Below the pieces are notes generated by a model. It searched no databases. It was not told the DNA's origin and saw only the letters and a list, made by a program, of their open reading frames with translations. Shown piece by piece: positions 31,701 through 41,042 of a stretch of 64,000 nt of DNA. The stretch covers positions 186,001-250,000 of the forward strand of contig JARGSG010000053.1 in the NCBI GenBank assembly GCA_030374805.1. The letters are read 5' to 3'. A program made the position numbers and the translations under genes. The first letter of the stretch is position 1; each line of letters begins with the position of its first letter. This DNA comes from Gracilaria gracilis. Lineage: Eukaryota > Rhodophyta > Florideophyceae > Gracilariales > Gracilariaceae.

Positions 31701-32328
31701 CAAAGCCGAGGCTCCTGACTACTATGACGGCGTGCAATTGATCACGGTCAGTAATGACGCCAAGTTCATAGTGACCGGCTCCTCAGACAAAGATGTCCGT
31801 GTATGGGACACACGGATTAATGAATGCATGGAGGGGCCTCTGGGAGATGAGATGTACATTGTCCGTTCCGTTGCTGTCAGTGAGAACGGTTTGCGAATTG
31901 TTACGAGCTCCGACGATGGAAATGTACGCGCATGGAGGGGAGATGGTGTAGCTGAAGGAGGACCTTTGCCAGCTGTAGTACAATGCGACCAAGGCCCATT
32001 CACAATCATGTTGCAAATGAAAGGAAAGGATTCGAAGTGCATGCAAATAATCTCGTACGATTCAAACGGAAGCCAAATGCTTTGGGACGTAAAGGAGAAC
32101 CGCGTCTCGCCTGCCCAAGGTGTGGTTGCTGCAGCCGTGCCATTCAAGAGCCCAGAGGACTGGACAGACGACATTCTTCTGCGGAAGATTGCGGTGCAGC
32201 TGGATAATAGCGGAACGAATACGACGGTGGCAACTTTAGACCGTGACGCTGGAAAGGTTGGAGAAGGGGTGTATTTTTCCGTTCTCCACGGCCAACGCTT
32301 CTGGCCATTCTGTCGTATAGTATTTTAA
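28777..32328 (+). CDS. NB-ARC/WD40 repeat NLR-like protein B with N-terminal helical domain
   Basis: The start is ATG 28,777 (MAATLEVIAVAQRVV); the frame is open 55 codons more, but that part is not domain-like. It has 1,183 residues. Residues 1-130 are a helical region with no Pro until its end (NILDDISERYDLLRETCEST, LDNIDRSLEKYKDFLN), reminiscent of four-helix or coiled-coil death-effector domains of NLRs; that is inferred. NB-ARC at about 165-440: GQGGVGKT, CLLLVDDIW, KVVYTTKDKR, GLPLAL. The linker matches protein A (ENLCKLLRHAGYDKKLLELL; PRPWAKASMGLIKQA). About eight WD40 repeats fill residues 775-1120, less regular than in A. The 3' end (1120-1183) is not repeat-like. Divergent partner of A. 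Confidence 0.9.
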   Translation: MAATLEVIAVAQRVVGCVNSYFERRNILDDISERYDLLRETCESTLQNINELLQYHDIYRDLSVSNFKWQLEQWKLKHQSNQRMLQSLEEHVRNANVFSHVRETSNCLDNIDRSLEKYKDFLNMSLIPQLSAWRDHYPPRQDEYESKSSVPPNPCRLALDFSSTAETYEAILKRKVLQTWRELRETGTCEIVVFGQGGVGKTCALRALADDLDIKNAFPHGILYIQLGIDSKRSTVIEGIADVIESTGGPLRAREIRHTESLQKVSERARDWFEDRHCLLLVDDIWIVNDIDLDVLSVFRSLFRQETDSKVVYTTKDKRILQRVPNSIHFKRRKPIGEVARKMFLTHAEFCISKHFMHRNESALNNILEFCQGLPLALRIVAESVTARMTCPREDSLRIYWERISADDNRIPLDLQAAKSVALDSLAVLKSPTWTKVDMKGKNLDQLFHSLCVFREQTKLNASLLCRLWGFEDMRKVEDVISMFDKVSLVEAVDVLQLYEHVTSVHLSNLVLQVAEHGAITQRDFRSSFRSLLKSYFPDVSWNSFGILRRRRHHPEAWNQLRNATSILHSVQDDGYILENLCKLLRHAGYDKKLLELLSAPEWVVRRFQTGGIKALEQDLEQGKVLLEKEGTHGKTACKYFQIVGKAARMSSFPVKENPNEAWFQLFGRLQWFAKCNKQIRKFVEQIESRAPRPWAKASMGLIKQACGAVLETFKIEESILYLSATEALIFIVATDKKNIYLKQYDRSNCTWDICLLQSDDMQSPSLATSLLCTAVSCDFQKVITGHRGGLLLLWDGNEKRIERKIETNTFRSITCLALSGNGNWMAGSWDNTARLWDTRAESFELRLEGHKDRVTCIAVNGDGRRVISGASDETIRVWNMNDAQQLCSHQVLTTTRIVKNVAINHEGSRIACGSQNSTVLMFTCKDGGWEEKSLGGLEGGVLCVAMTEGGERIVAGSKENTLCMWRAETGDIVFKAEAPDYYDGVQLITVSNDAKFIVTGSSDKDVRVWDTRINECMEGPLGDEMYIVRSVAVSENGLRIVTSSDDGNVRAWRGDGVAEGGPLPAVVQCDQGPFTIMLQMKGKDSKCMQIISYDSNGSQMLWDVKENRVSPAQGVVAAAVPFKSPEDWTDDILLRKIAVQLDNSGTNTTVATLDRDAGKVGEGVYFSVLHGQRFWPFCRIVF

Positions 32329-33167
32329 ACGTGTTGATCCTCTGGACGAGAACGTATCCGCATGCTTTTGCAAAAGGTTTTATGTCAAAGCTTCAGAAGA
32401 GGGTAGTGCGATGAAGGGAAGAATTGTAACAATGCTGATTGATCTTATCTGTCACAAAAAGGATAGCTATTGTAAACAAACCTAGTTTTTAGAGGGTTCG
32501 CACCCCATGTATGGTAGCAAGCACAACACCTCGGGCAGATAATCTGTATGGTACTAATCGATAACGGTTTAGAAAATGATTATGCTATTCTGCATATCCG
32601 CAGTAGTTGTAGATTGTTCGAATTCGTCGCTCTGAACATAGCAAGTGAGTCAACTGAAAGCTGATGTGAACATGTTACGATATTCGGACGTTAAAAGTTT
32701 ACTGAGCACGGCAGTGAAATCAGAATTGTGGAGAAGGGTCTTGCAGAATTGGCCTTGTTGAACCCAGACCACAAGTCGAACAGGGCAGCGGGTAGCCTCC
32801 GCCACCACGCCGCCTACGATCTTCACGGCGCACATCAACCTGGAGGTACAGGTCACCTTCGGTGCATCTTCGGTACCGTCCATAAAAGGTTAATTCTGGA
32901 AAACGGTTAATTCTGGACAAAAACGTTCTTTGCCCCGAATCTCGAAGCGGGCGCCTCTGACTCCGCATCAATGGCTCTCTCGAGCATCAGCTCAACAAGA
33001 CGAAGCCATCGATACAAGAAATGGCGCCATATTCAAACTAGAACGGCAGCAATGATATTCTCTTTGTAGTGGTTCCTATAAAAACAGCAGTAACAATGGT
33101 ATTGTCGGCCGACTACACGGGCGCTTTTCCTCGTTTTGCTCCTATATCGCTTGTTTTCGTCTTCGAC
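32329..33167. other. Stretch upstream of the pogo-like transposase
   Basis: No gene. A direct repeat GGTTAATTCTGGA occurs at 32,888-32,900 and 32,905-32,917. A similar inverted sequence, TCCACAATTAAGC, lies at 44,952, just after the transposase gene. These may be remains of the pogo-like element's terminal repeats, with low confidence. Confidence 0.35.
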
Positions 33168-34068
33168 ATGGCCTTCTCAGTTCGTAGGCAGGCATTGAGA
33201 GTGCGAAAGCGTCAAATGATCGCTGAGGCGCGATGTCAGCAAAAAGCAAAAGCAGTCCGAATGCTACAGAAAAAACCAACCCTCCTCCTTCGCGCTGTTG
33301 CTCAGCACACAAACCTGAGCAAATCCACCGTAAACCAGCTGAAACAACTTGTTAAGACCAGCAATCATCTGGAACTAGAACTGCAAGGCAGTAATAAGTT
33401 TTTGTCTCCAGTCGGGAGACGCCCAGTACTTACAGAAGACGAAGAGAAGATGATCGTTGTTCGCGTGAACGAAGCTGCCGAGCGAGGTTTTGCAGTCGAT
33501 AATGACACACTGAAGCATGTTTTGTCATGTGTTGCCTCTGATGGTAGGAAAGGATGGAAGTCTGGCATACCCTCAAATGATGCTGTAAGATCCTTTCGCA
33601 GTCGGCACAGTGAACAACTTTGTTATAGAAAGTTCTATCCCAAAGATAACGCTGAGCTTAAAAGAGAGAATTACGAACACGTCAAGACATTTTTCGATGT
33701 GTTATAAAGGCTTGATACGCAACGAGAAGGACTACTGCAAGACCCTAATCGCATATGGAACATGGACTAAATGTCAGTTGATGCAACTTGGGGAAAGGCT
33801 GTGAAAGCATATGGACCTACCAAATCCAAGTACGGAGGCTGTCGAGTGCAGCAAAATGTAAATGGCATCAACCGACATTTGAGAGCCGTCATAGTTTGCT
33901 CAGCTTCTGGACTAAAAGCGCCACCCTTCTACATTATCGCAGCAAAAGTGGCGATGTCGGGATGGCTGCAACCGCTTTCAGACGCATACGAAGACAGCCC
34001 GCCAGTATGCCAAAGGTATTGTAAGCCCGATTGGCTTCCAGAAGGTTCGGTTATTAAGGTCACAGAGA
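33168..34068 (+). pseudogene. Pogo/Tigger-like transposase, 5' part
   Basis: From MAFSVRRQALRVRKRQMIAE the protein has a basic psq/CENP-B-type helix-turn-helix region (LRAVAQHTNLSKSTVNQLKQ), a Tc5-type second DNA-binding part (GRRPVLTEDEEKMIVVRVNE) and the start of the DDE_1 domain (IWNMD then SVDATWGKAVKAYG, VIVCSASGLKAPPFYIIAAK). The frame has stop codons at 33,705-33,707 (TAA) and in the first catalytic motif, where MDE is expected but MD-TAA is found (33,765-33,767). The gene is cut at 34,068 by Element A and resumes at 43,865. It belongs to a class II element that predates the Gypsy insertion. Confidence 0.82.
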
Positions 34069-34579
34069 TGTCGTACAAATACCGATAAGTTGTGGGGTCC
34101 GCCTGGTAGAGGGAGCGCGCGAGGGCTCAACCTAAAGGGGAAAAACACACAACCAATATGGTAGTAGGGCACCTGAAACCCGCAGGGGCAAACGGCGGGG
34201 CAACTAGTCTAGACCGTGTAGGTGTACGGTAGTAGACGTCGACGCGCGGTAAAACCTGAATAGTAGTAATAGATTAGCAAGTGACCAAGATGGTATAGTT
34301 ACTGCCCTAGTGGTGCCTGACTTTACAATACCCGAGGGGGAAGGCGAGGTGCACCACAATATATACACGGTGCACCGACGCCGATCTCCCATGCGGGCAT
34401 GACGTCATCGGCTGTGCCCATGACCTACTGTCATGGGCCAGCAATGCTAAACTATCCTAGACTATAAATTAGAAATTAGAAATTATAAAATACAGAATAC
34501 CAATTGGGTACAGTGCAGCCAGCAAGGCGCACCAGTAGACCCACGTGGCACCAACCCATTGAGGTCTCATTGTACTACA
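34069..34579 (-). repeat. 3' LTR of Element A
   Basis: 511 bp. Ends are TGTCGTACAA and TTGTACTACA (near-perfect inverted termini, TG…CA). Almost identical to 43,353-43,859. It carries the same TGACGTCA (34,400-34,407), the 9-bp-stem hairpin (34,416-34,438) and the paired GGTGCACC boxes around a TATA-like run (34,348-34,376). Confidence 0.95.
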
Positions 34580-34595
34580 GACCCCCTTCCTACCC
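34580..34595 (-). other. Polypurine tract of Element A
   Basis: On the minus strand GGGTAGGAAGGGGGTC ends directly at the 3' LTR. Position and purine content fit the plus-strand priming site of Ty3/Gypsy elements. Confidence 0.8.
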
Positions 34596-36765
34596 TGAGC
34601 CACGCCCTCGTGGCTCCTAGATCCTTTTCCCAAGTCGGTGGCATCGTCGTACCAATTTGGTCCCTGTCGCAGCCTTCGTGCCATCTCACGCCGTGCGTCG
34701 CGTCGGTTCGGCATCACCGAACGCACTCTGTTCACCACCTTGGTCATCACCGACTGCGGCTCTATCCACCTCTTTGGTTATCACCGACAGCGGCCTATTC
34801 ATCCCCATTTGTGGTTTGGGCGCGACGCGCGCCCATTGCATACCTCCAAGGTTATACCTTTTTGGCTGCACGGCTTAGACCCATTTATCGTGTCGGTATA
34901 CCCAGTGGGGGGGGGCGGGTTACGCCTTCAGGCTCGTGTGAGCACTGTACCGTGAAGGGTTTTGGCGCCCACTTGGTTGCGGCGTGTCTCTCTGTCCCTT
35001 CGAGGTTCGACTACCAACCCTTCGAGGCACTGAGGCTGACTCCATCGAGGTTGGTTCATCGTTCTCCCTTCTGGTTGCCTTCGCACCTTTTTGCGGTTTG
35101 TCCACGCGGGCTCGCGCCATCGTGGCTTTTCGTCCGACCGACAAGGTTGAATCCGTTTATGGTGACCCCCGATCCGTATCTGAACCACAAGGGTAGCCCT
35201 GGTACCAGCGTGCGGGCTCCCACCCGTAGCGGTACACGGCGCTTCATTCACTACCCCTAAGGTGGATGGATGGCCGCCTCGGTTGGCGTCTGCAGTGTAC
35301 TGCCACAAAGGGTTCCATTTTCATGTGCATCAAACCACCCTCGGTGTCGATCATCCATGACGAGCGCGAAACCTTAACGTGGTCAAAATAGCGCGAAAAC
35401 CATCTAGGAACCATGTCCGTTCTGTCTTCAAAGAATACCACATAGGTCTCGATCGGTTTCGTACCTCATAAGGAAACGAACTTTCATGGTAAGCACAAAA
35501 ACTCGTTCCCTTCTAGACCATCCGAGGTATATTCATGTCCTTTCTGGTCTCGCTCCCATCCCGTAATGGTCTACTTCCTCTCTCTATGGTTGGGCGTCAC
35601 CATATAGGTCCTGGCATGTGCCATTCGTTGGGCCTCCTTACCCTTCGTTACCACCACAGTCGATTAGGTTGTTCCATAAAGGATCTCGATAGTACCATAC
35701 AGGTTCATTTCATGCTCTCTCTCTGATTTCCATAACTTTGAAACACCTTCAAGGTTTCCATCGTACCATAAAGGGCTGCGCAGCATTACTAACGTCTCCC
35801 GCGCAGTTCCATGCTCCACCTTCAAGGTTTATTCCAAACCGCTTCAGTCCCCATGGGTGTCGTTCGTCATTACCACAAAGGTTTGGTTCTTCACAGCCAC
35901 TATCCGGGTGACGCAATCCTCCATCGTGTCTCTACTACCATAAACAGCTCAAACCAAATTGGTAGACCTTGCAGTTGCACTTCTGTGCGCAGCGAGCGTC
36001 ACGTAGTACCGATTTGGTAGCTTGGGGTGGCGCGCGACGTCGTGCGAGTGCCAGCAATGTACCTGGATGGGTCTGCATGGCCTCTTGGCGCGCACACGCG
36101 CACACGCTGCACCAGACCCATGAGGTTACCTGCAAGGCGAATCAAAAAATTGCACGCCGAAATTAGCCCACCAAACGGTATCAAAAACGCCGAAACACCT
36201 TTTGGTCTGTATCTCGGGAACCAAGCGGTTTCAGAGGCTGAAAATGGCCGATTCGGGAGCGCAGCACGCCCAAAATACTTAGATTTTTTGACCATGCCGG
36301 TGCACGCTCCCTACAGACAATAGTGTAAACCGAATCGGTTACCCAGCGCGGCGGTCTGCCGATCTGGGGAGCGTCTCTCGCTTATCAAAAACCTTAATTT
36401 TTTGACTTTCACCACTTGGGTTTGGAGCCATGCGTGCGCGGCGCGTGCCATGAAGGTGCGCGCGCGTGCCGGCCGCGTGCCAGCTTTGGGGTCGCTGCGA
36501 CGCTGACGCTCGAAGCGCATCCCTCGTCGAGCTTCGTTCGGTACGACGTCATCGCTAAACCTTCACGGTCTTCCGACAAACCCTCTTGGTCTCTTCGATG
36601 CACTCTGATTAACCTCTCCCAGTTGGTGTTAGTTTCTTCATGAAAGTTATCCAGTTAGGTGTTGCAGTTAGCTTCAGTTACCATGTGGGTGCGATGCGCA
36701 GCGAATGAGGGAAAGCGCGAAAATAGCGTTCCCCCTTCCTAAGAGCTGTGCATCACCTCTAAGGT
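34596..36765. other. 2.2-kb extra region of Element A, no convincing gene
   Basis: Between the pol stop and the polypurine tract. A 233-codon plus-strand frame (34,559-35,260) has a His/Arg/Leu/Pro-rich product without domains and is antisense to the element. I counted about twenty exact ACC-N5-GGT sites here by eye (for example 34,651-34,661 ACCAATTTGGT), where chance would give fewer than one. This stretch may be a structural or regulatory region, or a decayed third gene. Confidence 0.6.
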
Positions 36766-39700
36766 TTACCCATCGTTCGGCATGTTCTCTCCTTTTTGGT
36801 TCCAGTAGCTTACCCTGAAGTGGTGTGGTATGGCTGAGGGCGGCTCGGCGGTATCACCGTCAGCCCCCCAGCCATACCAGCGTACTGTGTACTTCAGACC
36901 TTCTTGGGTACGGCGGTGACCTACAAGGCGTTCCACTGGGAACTCATTAGAGACCTGCGATGGTATCCTTTCACCACTTTGGTTCAGATGAGCATCGGTA
37001 CCACTAGGGGTAGGTGTTTCCTCTGAAGGAGCAACCGTAATCCCCGCAGGTGGTACGTAGTCTGGGTCGTCACCCTGTGCGTCATCATTAACCTCGATGG
37101 GTGTCCCGTCTTCCCGGGGCTGAGTCCTCAGGGCAACCGCTTGTGGGTCACGCGCGGATTCTCCGCGTTCCTTCCTGGACTGAACCGTCTGAGGTGCAAC
37201 CGTGATTCGGTCAATAGAGATTGTATTCTCTACACCATCTTGGTTCACCGTTACCGTGTGGTCGGTCGACCGAACTACCTTGAAAGGTCCCGATGATTTC
37301 GGAAGAAGCTTAGAATTGATATCTCTATCAATAGCTTCATCATCAGCTTCATCACCCGGTCGTGGTTTAGCTCCTTTCGGGGGGTGGTCAATAAAGACAT
37401 ATTGACCCGGCGTAGCCGTTACCACTTGGGTTACCTTTCGGTCGTAGTCCTCCTTGTACCGCTTCTGGGATGCTGTGAGCTTGCTCTCAGCATACTTGAG
37501 AGCACGTCTCAACCTCAAAAGGGTATTCCGTTTGACCTGTGACGGTGTGAGCGCTCCGGCGGCTTCTTGTCCTAATGGGTCCCCTTCAACAACAATACCT
37601 GGTGGGTGTCTTGACAGTATTAGATCGAACGGCGTAGTTTGCGTCGCTCGATGAACCTGAAGGTTATATGCATATGTCAAGGGCTGTACGAGCTCGTCCC
37701 AACCAGTTTGGTGTTCTTCCGTATAATGTCGCAGCCGAGATACCAGTGTTCGGTTAAAGCGCTCCACTTGCCCATTCGTTTGCGGATGGTAGGCAGTGGT
37801 GAAGTAGTGCTTAATACCTAAGAGGTTACAAACAGCTTCAAAGAACTTCGAAGCTAAGTTCGAACCATTGTCGGTAAGTAAATAAAGCGGTGCACCATAC
37901 GGGTAGATCCAATTGTTCAAGAACTCCACCGCGAGGGTCGTCGATTTCGTGTCCTTCAAGGGTATCGCTCGCGTGAGCTTCGAGAACCTGTCGGTGATTA
38001 CGATGATGTACTGATATCCCCTTGTGGTTTTTGGTAATGGACCCAGAAGGTCTATTGCGACGAACTCGAGAGGACCCGCTGCAGAGAATAACTTCAAGTA
38101 TTTCCTGTGCTTCCGGAGACCTCCACGGGTACGTACGCAAGATTCACATTGACCTACAAAGGTATATACATCATTAGCCATATGAGGCCAGTAGTACCCT
38201 TGCCTCAAGGTGTAGTACATTCTCGTACCTCCAGAGTGTCCTGATAGCCTTGGGTAGTGGGCCAGGTACAGCACCCGAGGGCGCAGTACCTTGGGCACCA
38301 CCTTCTGAAGGGAACCATCAATAGAAGCTCGCTTCACCAGGAAACCATTTCGGTCGACGTCAAAGTTCGAGTCTTTCATACCTACTTGGTCCATGAGAGA
38401 GCGGCAATAAACATCGTTTGCTTGCTCTCTCAGGAATTCCTCGCGGGTAATTGGCATGACGTCTGTTTCCTCGAGGGCGAGTATTTCCCGAGCGATGGCA
38501 TCACTAAACCACGTATCCTCTTCGGGTAGAATCCAGTAACCTTCTAAGGTATCACCATCAGGGTTGGTAGAGATGGTAAAGCATGGGATATCATCCTCTA
38601 CCGGCTCGGTGTCCAAACCATCTGTGGTAATGCGAGACATCGCGTCTGCGACATTGTGCTTGATACCTGGACGGTACTGTACGTCATACTCGAACTCTGA
38701 GAGTCGTAACCGCCATCGGGCAAGTCTGCCTGACGCGTCGGCCAGACCCAGTATCCACCGTAGGGCATCATGGTCGGTTCGAAGCGTGAACCTTTCACCA
38801 TATAGGTAGGGACGGAGCATCAACATGCTCCAGACTACTGCCAGACATTCCTTTTCGGTTGTTGTGTAGTTCTTTTCTGCAGCGTGCAAAGCACGGCTCC
38901 AGTACACTATAGGTAGTTTGTCGCCGTTTTCTTGCTCCTGCATAAGGCAACAACCAATTTGGGCGTCCGAGGCGTCAGTATCCAACGTGTATCGTAAACC
39001 AGCTTTGGGTAATGCCAAGATGGGAGGTGTCAAGAGCGCATGTTTCAGCGCCTCGAACGCATCCATTTCCTCATTGGTAAGACATTCAAACCTTGTAGGT
39101 TGACCTTTCAGCAGCTTTCTGTTGAGGGGAGCCGCTATCTTGGCAAATCCCTTGATAAACCGGCGGTACACATTGCACAAACCTATAAAGGATCGGATTT
39201 CCGTCTGGGACGTGGGTGGCTTCGCCTCCTGCACGGCCCGGATATTCCGCGGCGTCACTTCTAACCTCCCAGGTCTGATGATCTGACCGAGGTATTCTAC
39301 CTCTTTGGTGAAGAATTCGCACTTGCAGAGCTTCAACGTTACTCCAGATTCCCTCAAAAGGTTCAAAATTTCCCTAACATGGTGGAAATGTTCCTCTACC
39401 GTTCTGGAATATATGATTACATCGTCGATGTATACCAGAGCGGTTCTCCACTTCACCTTCGAAAGGATTATATCTAACGCCCTCTGAAAGGTAGCCGGGG
39501 CATTTCGCAACCCAAAGGGCATACGCGTAAAGCGGAATAACCCAGCGTGGCAAGTAAACGTAGTTTTGTCCTTGTCTTCTTCCCTGATAGGTACCTGCCA
39601 ATAACCACAATTGGCATCGAGCGTAGTAAAGATCTTGGCGTTGCCCAACGAATCTATACACTCGTCCATTCTAGGTATTGGGTACGAATCCCTAATGGTC

Positions 39701-41022
39701 ATACTATTCAGTCTTCTGTAGTCCACACAGAACCGCATACGGGTATCATTCTTCTTTGTGACGAGAACCACAGGGCTGGCCCAGTCCGCATTTGCTGGTT
39801 CTATGACACCTTCACGGAGCATTCTCTCGACCTCATTGAGCTCAACCTCCCAGGCTTTTGGACCTGCACGGTAAGGCTGCTGGTAAATGGGTTTCCAGCC
39901 AGGCACCATATCAATACGGTGCTCTGTAGCCTCAATTTGGCCCAACCGGCCCGACCACATGGGTTCAAATTCTTCTAAGAGACTGAGGATCCGGTCTCGG
40001 AGAGCCTGGTTCTCCGCACCGATCTGGACTTCCTCTCTCCAATTCCGCACTGGGTCCAGTTCCATAGTTTTTTCCTGATCCCTAACCTTAAAGGTATTGG
40101 CGATATTCTGTTCCATTTTGGTGTTTGACGATAACGGGGGCGCATATGCAGGGTATGGCGCATCTGTTCCTCCCCCTTCCTTAGAGGTGGCGACCTCGCC
40201 CAACCCATTAAATGAGACCGTGAAAACCCCTTGTGGTGCCGGCAATGCGATTCCAATAGTGGTATTCTTGGGTAACTTAACAATGTGATTGCTAAAGTTA
40301 CTCAAGTACACCTTGAAGGATTGGTTAGGGATGTTGTCGACAATCCCGTTTGCCATCAAGGCGAGATGTCTTTCTGCCAACCTAGGATGGTTCTGTAGCA
40401 TTATCAATCCTGGAACTGCGCATGAGACATTCACTACCATTTGGGTCATAGCCGGAATTGAAACCAATTTGGTGAGCCGTATCTTGTTTGAAACCGTTTC
40501 GGTGGGTATATTGAACCTCGGCTTCTTACGCCAACCACCTTTGGTCTGCGTATTACCCAGTATAGCAATACGTCCACCTTGACGGAGAGCGACCGTTCGG
40601 GACCCTGGCAAAATTGCCTTGACATGTTTGTCAATAAAGTTGGTCCCAAGGATACAGTCTGTCGCCAGACGATCCACCACAAAGAAATTGAGCTTCACCT
40701 TCAAGGTTCCAAGTTGTACCACAGTGGTTAACATTCCTCTAAGGTGCAATGGGCGCTCGTTAGCGTCCACCAGCGGGTTGATAGTCGGGGCAGGCCGAAT
40801 GTTCCGCAAGACCGCATCGGGTATGACGCGAGCGTTTAGCACATTCGGACCGGCGCCGGTATCGAGTACACACGCAACGGGGACCTGTAGGTAATTGAGA
40901 AAGCTTACTGAAGCATTAACTTTATAGTTATTGTACTTCATTAGACACACCACATTGGGTACATCTGATTCTTCTTTTTCCACCATTAAGGTTTCCCGTT
41001 CCGGTATCGACGGGCCTTCCAA
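36766..41022 (-). CDS. pol: Element A Pol polyprotein (PR-RT-RH-IN-chromodomain)
   Basis: 1,418 codons without a break. No ATG near the start: the frame is open into the gag end in the -1 frame, so Pol is probably made by -1 frameshifting. Aspartic protease DTGAG near residue 55; reverse transcriptase about 375-560 (CVDYRRLNSMT, YIDDVIIYS); RNase H about 650-790 (TLDTDASD, TTEKECLAV, LRTDHDAL); integrase about 880-1150 with the HHCC zinc finger (H…H…CESC), then catalytic Asp in VAIDLLG, Asp in LLTDNGS and Glu in GQVERF; C-terminal chromodomain (VERLVGHRRTQEGLKYTVRW, then YGWGADGDTAEP). The chromodomain places it among chromoviruses, whose integrase is steered to chromatin marks. All catalytic residues are present. 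Confidence 0.95.
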   Translation of the reverse strand: MEGPSIPERETLMVEKEESDVPNVVCLMKYNNYKVNASVSFLNYLQVPVACVLDTGAGPNVLNARVIPDAVLRNIRPAPTINPLVDANERPLHLRGMLTTVVQLGTLKVKLNFFVVDRLATDCILGTNFIDKHVKAILPGSRTVALRQGGRIAILGNTQTKGGWRKKPRFNIPTETVSNKIRLTKLVSIPAMTQMVVNVSCAVPGLIMLQNHPRLAERHLALMANGIVDNIPNQSFKVYLSNFSNHIVKLPKNTTIGIALPAPQGVFTVSFNGLGEVATSKEGGGTDAPYPAYAPPLSSNTKMEQNIANTFKVRDQEKTMELDPVRNWREEVQIGAENQALRDRILSLLEEFEPMWSGRLGQIEATEHRIDMVPGWKPIYQQPYRAGPKAWEVELNEVERMLREGVIEPANADWASPVVLVTKKNDTRMRFCVDYRRLNSMTIRDSYPIPRMDECIDSLGNAKIFTTLDANCGYWQVPIREEDKDKTTFTCHAGLFRFTRMPFGLRNAPATFQRALDIILSKVKWRTALVYIDDVIIYSRTVEEHFHHVREILNLLRESGVTLKLCKCEFFTKEVEYLGQIIRPGRLEVTPRNIRAVQEAKPPTSQTEIRSFIGLCNVYRRFIKGFAKIAAPLNRKLLKGQPTRFECLTNEEMDAFEALKHALLTPPILALPKAGLRYTLDTDASDAQIGCCLMQEQENGDKLPIVYWSRALHAAEKNYTTTEKECLAVVWSMLMLRPYLYGERFTLRTDHDALRWILGLADASGRLARWRLRLSEFEYDVQYRPGIKHNVADAMSRITTDGLDTEPVEDDIPCFTISTNPDGDTLEGYWILPEEDTWFSDAIAREILALEETDVMPITREEFLREQANDVYCRSLMDQVGMKDSNFDVDRNGFLVKRASIDGSLQKVVPKVLRPRVLYLAHYPRLSGHSGGTRMYYTLRQGYYWPHMANDVYTFVGQCESCVRTRGGLRKHRKYLKLFSAAGPLEFVAIDLLGPLPKTTRGYQYIIVITDRFSKLTRAIPLKDTKSTTLAVEFLNNWIYPYGAPLYLLTDNGSNLASKFFEAVCNLLGIKHYFTTAYHPQTNGQVERFNRTLVSRLRHYTEEHQTGWDELVQPLTYAYNLQVHRATQTTPFDLILSRHPPGIVVEGDPLGQEAAGALTPSQVKRNTLLRLRRALKYAESKLTASQKRYKEDYDRKVTQVVTATPGQYVFIDHPPKGAKPRPGDEADDEAIDRDINSKLLPKSSGPFKVVRSTDHTVTVNQDGVENTISIDRITVAPQTVQSRKERGESARDPQAVALRTQPREDGTPIEVNDDAQGDDPDYVPPAGITVAPSEETPTPSGTDAHLNQSGERIPSQVSNEFPVERLVGHRRTQEGLKYTVRWYGWGADGDTAEPPSAIPHHFRVSYWNQKGENMPNDG

Positions 41023-41042
41023 TTCACGGTTAGGGGTGGCCC

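Noticed and set aside
34559..35260. 233-codon plus-strand frame in the 3' region of Element A
   Set aside because: Antisense to the element, starts in the LTR, His/Arg/Pro/Leu-rich without a domain; probably opened by composition and the repeated ACC/GGT motif.
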